From Strigamia acuminata (Eukaryota > Arthropoda > Chilopoda > Geophilomorpha > Linotaeniidae): a stretch of DNA of 64,000 bases. The notes beneath the pieces are model-generated. The model was given only the letters and a program-made list of their open reading frames with translations. It was not told the origin of the DNA and did not search any database. The translations under genes and the position numbers were made by a program. Of this stretch, positions 22,801 to 32,670 are shown piece by piece. Position 1 is the stretch's first letter; each line of letters opens with the position of its first letter. The stretch covers positions 4,464,001 to 4,528,000 of the forward strand of contig OX442319.1 in assembly GCA_949358305.1 (NCBI GenBank), written 5' to 3'.

Positions 22801-24319
22801 TTTTCAACAACGTGGCTAGCCCCTGAACATGCATGTGGGCAAAACGCTTATGCCACGTGTCGACCGAAACTGCAAAACTTTGCACAACAGGTGCAGGTTG
22901 TTGGGAAACAATTTCATAATTTGGACTCTTGCTCTGCAATTGCTCAATTCGTTTTACAACATTTTGTTCAATCAATGGTAAAACCTGGGTAACATTTTGT
23001 GAAATTGGATTAACAATGGTATTTGACACATTTTGATTCATTTGAACCTGGCCTTGGACACGATACAATCCATCTGTCTGCCTGTTCGCTAACAATAAAC
23101 ACTCTTTGTTGTTTTGTAAATACACTCTCAACACACCATTGTAAATGTGTTGATTGAACCCTGCTTCATCAATTTTAGCACTCGAAATTAAATTGCGTTT
23201 GAAACCCTTGACAAAATACACATTTATTAAGTCCACATGGTTGTGGATTCCATTCGCAAATGTGCTGATGTTTACAGCACCACAGCCAGTAATACTAGCT
23301 GTGCCCTGGCCCAATTGTAATTTGGTTGGAGGTAATGACTTGAAAGTCTGAAAATATTCCAATTTTCCACATACATGGTCTGATGCGCCGGAATCCACAA
23401 ACCATGCGTCCTCATCACATACTTTTTCAATTGAATTGGACACACTTTCCCCCAAAAATGATGCATAAAAGGCTCCACGCAAACCCTTGCCTCGTTGGGG
23501 CTGTCCGCGCCCTTTGCCACGTCCACGAGTGTTGTCCTGTTGTTTTGTATTTGGCATTTGACAGTTCCGTGCAATATGTCCCTTTTCGTGGCAATTGTAA
23601 CATAAAATATTGGAAAAGTTGCTCTTACCTCCTTTGTTGTCTTGTTTCCTCGATCCTTGCTGATTGTTGGAAGCACTGACACTGAGAGCACTGGATTCCA
23701 TCGTTGGAGAACTCGTTCCTGTCGTGTATCGACGACGTGCACTCTCGGCAAGCAATGCCTCGGAAACTTTATCAAACGTGAAGTCCCCGTCACTCCACTG
23801 GTAAATAGCCTGCACTTGATGTTCGTAGTCTTTACGAATTCTATTTATTAAAGTATAGGCTTTTACTTTGTCATTCGGCTCTTGTTTTATTGATTTCAAT
23901 TCGTCGGCTGCCAATTCGACACGTGTGATAAACGTATCGACTTCCTCTTTATCGCCGCAACGTATCGTGTAGAAATCCTCGAGAATCTTTGCATTTCTCG
24001 CGACTGACGTGGGTTCATGCAGCTTTTTCAGGTAATCCCATACCTCTTTCGATGTATCCAGCTTTAACAGCGACGGTTTCAGTCTGGTTGCGACGCTGTT
24101 GCACAAAATTCCACGTGCACGAGCTTTCCGCTTCTCGTATTTCGCCAAATCCGCTGCCGACGTTCCATCCGGCGGCGCTTTAATTGTTTCGTCGTGGAAT
24201 CCCCACAAATTGAGTTCCTGAAGCAACAATTGAACGTCCACTTTCCACGTCTCGTAGTTGTTTTTGTCAAGCGGCGCGATTCCTGCCGCCGCCGACGCCG
24301 CGCTTCCCTTCGACGCCAT
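19898..24319 (-). CDS. gag-pol: Ty1/copia Gag-Pol polyprotein, 1,473 aa
   Basis: A single intact frame encodes the capsid protein and the enzymes for reverse transcription and integration. Residues 1-285 are Gag, with a CCHC zinc knuckle (C240, C243, H248, C253) that binds RNA. Aspartic protease has the DSGA active site at 309-312. Integrase has an HHCC zinc domain (H490, H495, C524, C527) and the catalytic triad D555, D618, E654 with 35 residues between the last two. A proline-rich linker spans about 813-855. Reverse transcriptase has D1078 and the YVDD box at 1159-1162. RNase H has D1325 (YTDASWA), E1366 (MEAEY) and D1403. The usual ADILTK-like tail motif appears as ADLFTKWLP (1451-1459). 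The start ATG is the first after the primer-binding site and has A at -3 and G at +4. There are no stops or frameshifts and every catalytic residue is present, so the product should be functional. How Gag is made in excess over Pol is not evident, because there is no frameshift or internal stop. Confidence 0.97.
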   Translation of the reverse strand: MASKGSAASAAAGIAPLDKNNYETWKVDVQLLLQELNLWGFHDETIKAPPDGTSAADLAKYEKRKARARGILCNSVATRLKPSLLKLDTSKEVWDYLKKLHEPTSVARNAKILEDFYTIRCGDKEEVDTFITRVELAADELKSIKQEPNDKVKAYTLINRIRKDYEHQVQAIYQWSDGDFTFDKVSEALLAESARRRYTTGTSSPTMESSALSVSASNNQQGSRKQDNKGGKSNFSNILCYNCHEKGHIARNCQMPNTKQQDNTRGRGKGRGQPQRGKGLRGAFYASFLGESVSNSIEKVCDEDAWFVDSGASDHVCGKLEYFQTFKSLPPTKLQLGQGTASITGCGAVNISTFANGIHNHVDLINVYFVKGFKRNLISSAKIDEAGFNQHIYNGVLRVYLQNNKECLLLANRQTDGLYRVQGQVQMNQNVSNTIVNPISQNVTQVLPLIEQNVVKRIEQLQSKSPNYEIVSQQPAPVVQSFAVSVDTWHKRFAHMHVQGLATLLKSEETTGLDFTGNLNNFACDSCRIAKSTRANYKVRDDRERGEPLELLHIDVWGPNPTTSLGGARYLLCIVDDATRFSWVYPMKTKDEAFPIFKTFLARVERRSNRKVHEIRTDRGGEFCSKEFDSFLQQKGIGAQRTNPYSAQMNGIAERLNRSILNNVRAIIEDTNLPWILWAELAVSYIYLKNRYPHLFAKGQIPYIKFRQRSMAVKHLRAIGSLCFVHIPKPKRASKLDSRAWKGILVGYAFTTRGYRVWNPITNEVVETKHLVIDESRDWKSFNAVDINVQQPDLDTNGYDSDESGLYQQEFHDPMPPTTPPGSPPVMRKVPAPLAQVPPQVGPMAQAPIPTQPVQGGAKVKKPRIATRTTDADGWDREQVTRQGGVTAGRIDVLFYAPDGTGPLKTKKDVEAYCRGNRIFFNPLKFDFTPVKEPINTIEQSSDEEPMETVLTATTPPISVYCAVTQPKTYEEAASSPQSKEWREAMEEEIETLQEREVYEEVPRPKAKVLGHKWVYKLKPDEDGNIVRYRARVVAQGFRQTQGVDYTEVFSPVVNFTLIRLFFCLLVILRGWVDVHLDVKCAYLYGKLDCPIHMEIPQGFKTPGTDNVWLLYKSLYGLHQSGRMWFEELNTSLLDLGFTKVIGCNCVYTFDRNAVLLIYVDDMILFAKDVETQSALIDLIKQKFNIVNLGRITKLLGVKFYRENGKVCLHQKHFIDKLAVKFNLTQNTKVRVPIAAGSTFNHNVKEVDPNSDFPYRSLVGSLMFLASRTRPDILYSTIYMSQFNTSYTQKHVKALVQIAQYVVNTKNYCVNLSKCINTDLRIYTDASWATDLHHCKSFGGFALFMGDALISWGCRKQSSVACSTMEAEYLALVHAVQEGYWLSSIFESCVLFDYINMPIVYSDSLSSIQFVENDLENSKTKHIRIRYCFLRDWFEKKYFSIEKIPTKWNLADLFTKWLPQDRLKDLCADMLDV

Positions 24320-24361
24320 TTTTCCGTCGTATCGTCGCTATTTTCCGTCGATATCGGGTTT

Positions 24362-24382
24362 TAGCAGAACCACCCTCTGCTA
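24362..24382. repeat. 7-bp hairpin overlapping the primer-binding site
   Basis: TAGCAGA and TCTGCTA flank ACCACCC. In the genomic RNA this could mask or present the primer-binding site. Confidence 0.6.
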
Positions 24383-24385
24383 CCA
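24368..24385 (-). promoter_or_regulatory. Primer-binding site for initiator tRNA-Met
   Basis: In element orientation TGGTAGCAGAGGGTGGTT directly abuts the 5' LTR. It matches the complement of the 3' end of metazoan initiator tRNA-Met at 17 of 18 bases. The plant initiator form would begin TGGTATCAGAG. Minus-strand cDNA synthesis would start here. Confidence 0.88.
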
Positions 24386-25244
24386 TGTAGGACACTCGCC
24401 AAAATATTCATAAACGCAGTGGAAATAATAAAATACCCGATATATGAATGTCCTATCCAATAAATCGTCAAACGTCGGGCGGCGCGTCGTTAGGCTTTCC
24501 GGCGATGCGTATGCTCGGCGTCGTTCGCGTTGTGGAAACGTTCGCTCCTCGGGACGTGTATTCAACGTGAAATACAACGAAAATAAATATAAAGTTTTGT
24601 AAAATAAATGTACTCACATGTGATAATGTTATATTATCACATATTAACCAATGTGAAACCAATGTCTGGGTTTCACAATCCAAGCTGTGTTCAAATGTAG
24701 TTGAATCTTAAATGTAATGTCCAAAACTGTTAGTTTTCCATGCCTAGAAAATAGGTGAAGTTGGTCCAATCTGGGCCTATTTTCATGAATGTATAATGAG
24801 GTGTCTGGCAGAAGAAAAACACACGTACACGGTTGAAAACTAAAACAGAATGAATGACTTTTATTCTGGTGACGTCATTGAATTTACACACAGTACAAAT
24901 CTTATGACAAAACGAAAAAGATAATAAATAAAGATACAATCTCTCACCACGATGATGTCATTGCTTTGACATCATCACCACAGACTAACACGTTACGAGA
25001 ACATTAACACATTTCGTGTGGCGCCCTCGTACCGCATACAAGCAACAACACTATAACATTTTACATCAAATAAGCCGAAATTCATCCAGTTTATACAATA
25101 AACGATCAACATATATCAAACCATTTACTGACACAAATATGCTTTCACAATTTCGACTTAAGACTCTAAATTCTCGTATTTAAACAATGTTATACAATTC
25201 AATTATCAGATTTTAACGTCTAACAATTATCTCTTTATGTAACA
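24386..25244 (-). repeat. 5' LTR (859 bp)
   Basis: Upstream LTR relative to transcription, so it should hold the active promoter. It reads as identical to 19004-19862 over its whole length, with the same offset (5,382 bp) at every landmark checked. Confidence 0.95.
24858..24877 (-). promoter_or_regulatory. Putative LTR promoter: CRE palindrome plus TATA-like box
   Basis: In element orientation the CRE consensus TGACGTCA (24877-24870) is followed four bases later by AATAAAAG (24865-24858), which could act as a TATA element. The arrangement suggests CREB/ATF-responsive transcription. AATAAA can also serve as a polyadenylation signal, so the TATA assignment is tentative. Confidence 0.45.
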
Positions 25245-25249
25245 GAAAC
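25245..25249. repeat. Target-site duplication GAAAC (right)
   Basis: It directly follows the TGTAACA terminus and is followed by GACCCGGTCGG, which resumes segment E without loss of bases. Confidence 0.95.
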
Positions 25250-27901
25250 GACCCGGTCGGAAACCGAACCTCAGTGTCCAATCGGGCAGAAATTGTGCGG
25301 AAGTTTAACCAAAAATGGCCAAAAGTCGGTGCAAGTTTTGCACGCAACAAACGTCCGATGTGACAGTGCCCATGCGGGTTGGACGTGCATGTGGGCGCGT
25401 GTGGGCGCTCGATTTACCGGCCCGTTGGACGAGTTAAACCAAAATTTCCCAATATCTTGCATAAATTTAAAGAAGATTTGACAGATTTCCAGATTTTAAG
25501 CGATGTTTTACATAAGTCCGTCCCATTGCTGAAATTCCGTGAAAATTTGTCAAAAATTGACAAAAGTCTGTGCAAATTTTGTCAGAAATAGGAAACAAAA
25601 AATTTAAAATTCGTCCAACGCGCCAGTAAATCGAGCGCGCCCATGCGTGGACAGTGCGCCGGCGGGAGCCCCGGCCGTCCTCTCTCTCTCTCTCTCTCGG
25701 CCGCCAAGGCTCGCCCCTCCGCCCGTCGGCGGGAGCCCCGACCGTCCCCCCTCTCTCTTTCGGCCGCCAAAGGATCGCCCCTCCGCTCGTCACAGATTTT
25801 TGTCAATATTTGATGAATTTCAACAGATTTTCAGCAATATTTTACAGGACATTTCTGCTCTTTTGGATACATTTTCAAAGGTTTTATTGCTAAAATTCTG
25901 GGGAAATTTATCAAAAATTGACAAAAAATCGATGCAAGTTTTGTCAGAAACTGATAAAATCTTCTTAAACTCGTCCAACGCGCCGGCGAGTGCACATGCG
26001 GGGACAGTGGGCACGTCCAGCCCGCGTGCACACTGTCAGATCGGGCGGTTTCGGGCACAGTTTGATCCGGGCAAATATCTAGCAAAACTTGCACCGATTT
26101 TTTGTCAATTTTAGACAAATTTCAGCAATATTTTACGAGACATTTCTGCTCGATTGGACACATTTCCAGGGGTTTTTTGTAAAACATTGATAAAATTCCG
26201 TGGAAATTTATCAAATATTGGCAAAATTCGGTGCTAATTTTGTCAAAAATTAGGAAAAAAAAATTTTCAAAACTTGTCCAACGTGCCGGTAAATCGAGCG
26301 CCCACATGCCTAGATAGTGCACGCCCAACCCGCCAAGGCTCGCCCCTCCGCCCGTTGGCGGGAGCCCCGGCCGTCCCCTCTCTCTCTCTTTCTCTCTCTC
26401 TCTCGGGCGCCCGGAGCTCGCCCCTCCGCCCGTCACCGACTTTTGACACAATTTTTGATGAAATTCAACGGAATTTTAGCAACGTTTTACAAAAAACCTG
26501 TGGAAATGTGTCCAACCGGGCAGAAATGTGTCGTAAAATGTTGCCGAAATTCTGTGAAAATTTGTCACAAATTGCCAAAAGTCGGTGCAAATTTTGTCAG
26601 AAATAGGAAACAAAAAATTTAAAATTCGTCCAACGCGCCAGTAAATCGAGCGCGCCCATGCGTGGACAGTGCGCCGGCGGGAGCCCCGGCCGTCCTCTCT
26701 CTCTCTCTCTCTCGGCCGCCAAGGCTCGCCCCTCCGCCCGTCGGCGGGAGCCCCGACCGTCCCCCCTCTCTCTTTCGGCCGCCAAAGGATCGCCCCTCCG
26801 CTCGTCACAGATTTTTGTCAATATTTGATGAATTTCAACAGATTTTCAGCAATATTTTACAGGACATTTCTGCTCTTTTGGATACATTTTCAAAGGTTTT
26901 ATTGCTAAAATTCTGGGGAAATTTATCAAAAATTGACAAAAAATCGATGCAAGTTTTGTCAGAAATTGATAAAATCTTCTTAAACTCGTCCAACGCGCCG
27001 GCGAGTGCACATGCGGGGACAGTGGGCACGTCCAGCCCGCGTGCACACTGTCAGATCGGGCGGTTTCGGGCACAGTTTGATCCGGGCAAATATCTAGCAA
27101 AACTTGCACCGATTTTTTGTCAATTTTAGACAAATTTCAGCGATATTTTACGAGACATTTCTGCTCGATTGGACACATTTCCAGGGGTTTTTTGTAAAAC
27201 ATTGATAAAATTCCGTGGAAATTTATCAAATATTGGCAAAATTCGGTGCTAATTTTGTCAAAAATTAGGAAAAAAAAATTTTCAAAACTTGTCCAACGTG
27301 CCGGTAAATCGAGCGCCCACATGCCTAGATAGTGCACGCCCAACCCGCCAAGGCTCGCCCCTCCGCCCGTTGGCGGGAGCCCCGGCCGTCCCCTCTCTCT
27401 CTCTTTCTCTCTCTCTCTCGGGCGCCCGGAGCTCGCCCCTCCGCCCGTCACCGACTTTTGACACAATTTTTGATGAAATTCAACAGAATTTTAGCAACGT
27501 TTTACAAAAAACCTGTGGAAATGTGTCCAACCGGGCAGAAATGTGTCGTAAAATGTTGCCGAAATTCTGTGAAAATTTGTCACAAATTGCCAAAAGTCGG
27601 TGCAAGTATTGCTAGATTTGGGCGCATCAAACTGTGCCGAGATCTGACAGTGTCCACGCGGTTTTGAAGCGCCCACTGTCGACGCACGTGGGCGCTCAAT
27701 TTACCGGCGCGTTGGACGAGTTTTGAAAAAAGTTTTTTCCTAATTTCTGACAAAACTTGCACCGAATTTTGTCAATATGTGATAAATTTCCATGGATTTT
27801 AAGCAATGTTTTACAGAAGTCCGTCCCATCGGGCAGAAACGTCTCGTAAAATGTCGCTGAAATTCCGTGAAAATCTGTCAAAAATTGACAAAAGTTGGTG
27901 A

Positions 27902-28945
27902 CCGACCCGCGGCGCGTCACGGCGCGGTCGGAGGACGGCCCTCGTCCCCAAAAACCACACTCCGGGTCACGTGGTCTCGCACTCGACTTTTTCAGTTTTC
28001 CCGTTTTCGGCCCGTTACGGCCAAGGACCGTAACGGGTCGAAAACGGGCCGCAACGGGTCGAAAACGGCCGCAACGGGTCGAAAACGGCCCGCACGGGCC
28101 GTTAACGGGCCGCCGACGGTCCCGTCACAATCCCGTAACGGCTCGCACGGGCCGTTAACGGGCCGCCGACGGTCCCGTCACGATCCCGTAACGGCTCGCA
28201 CGGGCCGTTAACGGGCCGCCGACGGTTCCGTAACTATCCCGTAACGGCCCGCACGGGCCGTTAACGGGCCGCCGACGGTCCCGTCACGACCCCGTAACGG
28301 CCCGTACGACCTCATGCGGGCCGTTAACGGGCCGTTAACGGGCCGTTAACGGGCCGTTAACGGCCCGTTAACGGCGTAAAACCAAAAACAGGATTCGAGA
28401 TTAATGTCTATGAATGTTGTACGCGTTTTCATGTACGTGTTGTCGGTTGTTGATTTTTTCGATTTACACCGTCACGGCCCGTTAACGGCCCGTTAACGGC
28501 CCGTTAACGGCCCGTCAACGGCCCGCATGGGGTCGCACGGGCCGTTAACGGGCCGCCGACGGTCCCGTCACGATCCCGTAACGGCCCGCACGGGCCGTTA
28601 ACGGGCCGCCGACGGTCCCGTCACGATTCCGTAACGGCTCGCACGGGCCGTTAACGGGCCGCCGACGGTCCCGTCACGATCCCGTAACGGCTCGCACGGG
28701 CCGTTAACGGGCCGCCGACGGTCCCGTCACGGTCCCGTAACGGCCTTCGTTCCCGGACTTCGGCTCGCCGACGGCCCGTGCGACCTCATGCGGGCCGCTA
28801 ACGGGCCGTCAACGGGCCGTTAACGGCCCGTTTTCGACCCGCTACGGCCCGTCACGGCCTGTTGGCCGTGCGACCCGTGACTCGGAGTGTGGTTTTTGGG
28901 GACGAGGGCCGTCCTCCGGCCGCGCCGCGACGCGCCGCGGGTCGG
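27902..28945. repeat. Inverted-repeat block of U5 (1,044 bp)
   Basis: Same configuration as U1, with two 20-bp repeats and the extra 11-mer. This is one of the shared indels that pair U5 with U1. Confidence 0.85.
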
Positions 28946-31900
28946 ACAAGAAACGACCCGGTCGGAAACCGAACCTCAGTGTCCAATCGGGCAGAAATTG
29001 TGCGGAAGTTTAACCAAAAATGGCCAAAAGTCGGTGCAAGTTTTGCACGCAACAAACGTCCGATGTGACAGTGCCCATGCGGGTTGGACGTGCATGTGGG
29101 CGCGTGTGGGCGCTCGATTTACCGGCCCGTTGGACGAGTTAAACCAAAATTTCCCAATATCTTGCATAAATTTAAAGAAGATTTGACAGATTTCCAGATT
29201 TTAAGCGATGTTTTACATAAGTCCGTCCCATTGCTGAAATTCCGTGAAAATTTGTCAAAAATTGACAAAAGTCTGTGCAAATTTTGTCAGAAATAGGAAA
29301 CAAAAAATTTAAAATTCGTCCAACGCGCCAGTAAATCGAGCGCGCCCATGCGTGGACAGTGCGCCGGCGGGAGCCCCGGCCGTCCTCTCTCTCTCTCTCT
29401 CTCGGCCGCCAAGGCTCGCCCCTCCGCCCGTCGGCGGGAGCCCCGACCGTCCCCCCTCTCTCTTTCGGCCGCCAAAGGATCGCCCCTCCGCTCGTCACAG
29501 ATTTTTGTCAATATTTGATGAATTTCAACAGATTTTCAGCAATATTTTACAGGACATTTCTGCTCTTTTGGATACATTTTCAAAGGTTTTATTGCTAAAA
29601 TTCTGGGGAAATTTATCAAAAATTGACAAAAAATCGATGCAAGTTTTGTCAGAAACTGATAAAATCTTCTTAAACTCGTCCAACGCGCCGGCGAGTGCAC
29701 ATGCGGGGACAGTGGGCACGTCCAGCCCGCGTGCACACTGTCAGATCGGGCGGTTTCGGGCACAGTTTGATCCGGGCAAATATCTAGCAAAACTTGCACC
29801 GATTTTTTGTCAATTTTAGACAAATTTCAGCAATATTTTACGAGACATTTCTGCTCGATTGGACACATTTCCAGGGGTTTTTTGTAAAACATTGATAAAA
29901 TTCCGTGGAAATTTATCAAATATTGGCAAAATTCGGTGCTAATTTTGTCAAAAATTAGGAAAAAAAAATTTTCAAAACTTGTCCAACGTGCCGGTAAATC
30001 GAGCGCCCACATGCCTAGATAGTGCACGCCCAACCCGCCAAGGCTCGCCCCTCCGCCCGTTGGCGGGAGCCCCGGCCGTCCCCTCTCTCTCTCTTTCTCT
30101 CTCTCTCTCGGGCGCCCGGAGCTCGCCCCTCCGCCCGTCACCGACTTTTGACACAATTTTTGATGAAATTCAACGGAATTTTAGCAACGTTTTACAAAAA
30201 ACCTGTGGAAATGTGTCCAACCGGGCAGAAATGTGTCGTAAAATGTTGCCGAAATTCTGTGAAAATTTGTCACAAATTGCCAAAAGTCGGTGCAAATTTT
30301 GTCAGAAATAGGAAACAAAAAATTTAAAATTCGTCCAACGCGCCAGTAAATCGAGCGCGCCCATGCGTGGACAGTGCGCCGGCGGGAGCCCCGGCCGTCC
30401 TCTCTCTCTCTCTCTCTCGGCCGCCAAGGCTCGCCCCTCCGCCCGTCGGCGGGAGCCCCGACCGTCCCCCCTCTCTCTTTCGGCCGCCAAAGGATCGCCC
30501 CTCCGCTCGTCACAGATTTTTGTCAATATTTGATGAATTTCAACAGATTTTCAGCAATATTTTACAGGACATTTCTGCTCTTTTGGATACATTTTCAAAG
30601 GTTTTATTGCTAAAATTCTGGGGAAATTTATCAAATATTGACAAAAAATCGATGCAAGTTTTGTCAGAAATTGATAAAATCTTCTTAAACTCGTCCAACG
30701 CGCCGGCGAGTGCACATGCGGGGACAGTGGGCACGTCCAGCCCGCGTGCACACTGTCAGATCGGGCGGTTTCGGGCACAGTTTGATCCGGGCAAATATCT
30801 AGCAAAACTTGCACCGATTTTTTGTCAATTTTAGACAAATTTCAGCGATATTTTACGAGACATTTCTGCTCGATTGGACACATTTCCAGGGGTTTTTTGT
30901 AAAACATTGATAAAATTCCGTGGAAATTTATCAAATATTGGCAAAATTCGGTGCTAATTTTGTCAAAAATTAGGAAAAAAAAATTTTCAAAACTTGTCCA
31001 ACGTGCCGGTAAATCGAGCGCCCACATGCCTAGATAGTGCACGCCCAACCCGCCAAGGCTCGCCCCTCCGCCCGTTGGCGGGAGCCCCGGCCGTCCCCTC
31101 TCTCTCTCTTTCTCTCTCTCTCTCGGGCGCCCGGAGCTCGCCCCTCCGCCCGTCACCGACTTTTGACACAATTTTTGATGAAATTCAACGGAATTTTAGC
31201 AACGTTTTACAAAAAACCTGTGGAAATGTGTCCAACCGGGCAGAAATGTGTCGTAAAATGTTGCCGAAATTCTGTGAAAATTTGTCACAAATTGCCAAAA
31301 GTCGGTGCAAGTATTGCTAGATTTGGGCGCATCAAACTGTGCCGAGATCTGACAGTGTCCACGCGGTTTTGAAGCGCCCACTGTCGACGCACGTGGGCGC
31401 TCAATTTACCGGCGCGTTGGACGAGTTTTGAAAAAAGTTTTTTCCTAATTTCTGACAAAACTTGCACCGAATTTTGTCAATATGTGATAAATTTCCATGG
31501 ATTTTAAGCAATGTTTTACAGAAGTCCGTCCCATCGGGCAGAAACGTCTCGTAAAATGTCGCTGAAATTCCGTGAAAATCTGTCAAAAATTGACAAAAGT
31601 TGGTGACCGACCCGCGGCGCGTCACGGCGCGGTCGGAGGACGGCCCTCGTCCCCAAAAACCACACTCCGGGTCACGTGGTCTCGCACTCGACTTTTTCAG
31701 TTTTCCCGTTTTCGGCCCGTTACGGCCAAGGACCGTAACGGGTCGAAAACGGGCCGCAACGGGTCGAAAACGGCCGCAACGGGTCGAAAACGGCCCGCAC
31801 GGGCCGTTAACGGGCCGCCGACGGTCCGCACGGGCCGTTAACGGGCCGCCGACGGTCCCGTCACAATCCCGTAACGGCTCGCACGGGCCGTTAACGGGCC

Positions 31901-32670
31901 GCCGACGGTCCCGTCACGATCCCGTAACGGCTCGCACGGGCCGTTAACGGGCCGCCGACGGTTCCGTAACTATCCCGTAACGGCCCGCACGGGCCGTTAA
32001 CGGGCCGCCGACGGTCCCGTCACGACCCCGTAACGGCCCGTACGACCTCATGCGGGCCGTTAACGGGCCGTTAACGGGCCGTTAACGGCCCGTTAACGGC
32101 GTAAAACCAAAAACAGGATTCGAGATTAATGTCTATGAATGTTGTACGCGTTTTCATGTACGTGTTGTCGGTTGTTGATTTTTTCGATTTACACCATCAC
32201 GGCCCGTTAACGGCCCGTTAACGGCCCGTTAACGGCCCGTCAACGGCCCGCATGGGGTCGCACGGGCCGTTAACGGGCCGCCGACGGTCCCGTCACGATC
32301 CCGTAACGGCCCGCACGGGCCGTTAACGGGCCGCCGACGGTCCCGTCACGATTCCGTAACGGCTCGCACGGGCCGTTAACGGGCCGCCGACGGTCCCGTC
32401 ACGATCCCGTAACGGCTCGCACGGGCCGTTAACGGGCCGCCGACGGTCCCGTCACGGTCCCGTAACGGCCTTCGTTCCCGGACTTCGGCTCGCCGACGGC
32501 CCGTGCGACCTCATGCGGGCCGCTAACGGGCCGTCAACGGGCCGTTAACGGCCCGTTTTCGACCCGCTACGGCCCGTCACGGCCTGTTGGCCGTGCGACC
32601 CGTGACTCGGAGTGTGGTTTTTGGGGACGAGGGCCGTCCTCCGGCCGCGCCGCGACGCGCCGCGGGTCGG
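28946..32670. repeat. Satellite unit U6 (3,725 bp)
   Basis: Segment E 28946-29274, 1,015-bp copies 29275-30289 and 30290-31304, segment D 31305-31606, inverted-repeat block 31607-32670. Super-repeat partner of U2. Confidence 0.9.
31607..32670. repeat. Inverted-repeat block of U6 (1,064 bp)
   Basis: Has the 31-bp partial duplication near 31825 and the CCATCACGG variant at about 32195, exactly as in U2. Confidence 0.85.

Larger units (their letters stand above)
24320..24385 (-). other. 5' leader (66 bp)
   Basis: Short untranslated stretch between 5' LTR and start codon. It contains the primer-binding site and a few TCG/ATCG-rich repeats (TCGTATCGTCG-like on the plus strand). There is no upstream ATG in element orientation. 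Confidence 0.75.
19004..25244 (-). mobile_element. Complete Ty1/copia LTR retrotransposon (6,241 bp)
   Basis: In transcription order (minus strand) the element has a 5' LTR (24386-25244), primer-binding site, 66-bp leader, a single Gag-Pol frame (24319-19898), a short tail with a polypurine tract, and a 3' LTR (19004-19862). The domain order Gag, protease, integrase, reverse transcriptase, RNase H, with integrase before reverse transcriptase, defines Ty1/copia (Pseudoviridae type). There is no envelope-like frame. The LTRs read as identical over 859 bp, the termini are TG...CA, and 5-bp target duplications are intact. All of this indicates a recent insertion. Confidence 0.97.
18995..28945. 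repeat. Satellite unit U5 (3,705 bp net, split by a retrotransposon)
   Basis: Segment E is split into 18995-19003 and 25250-25569 (329 bp together). Then follow 1,015-bp copies 25570-26584 and 26585-27599, segment D 27600-27901, and inverted-repeat block 27902-28945. Subtracting the 6,241-bp element and one 5-bp target duplication leaves 3,705 bp, the length of U1. Confidence 0.9.

Noticed and set aside
23272-23793. 173-codon minus-strand frame inside the Gag-Pol region
   Set aside because: It is an out-of-frame shadow of the Gag and protease coding region, with no family resemblance.
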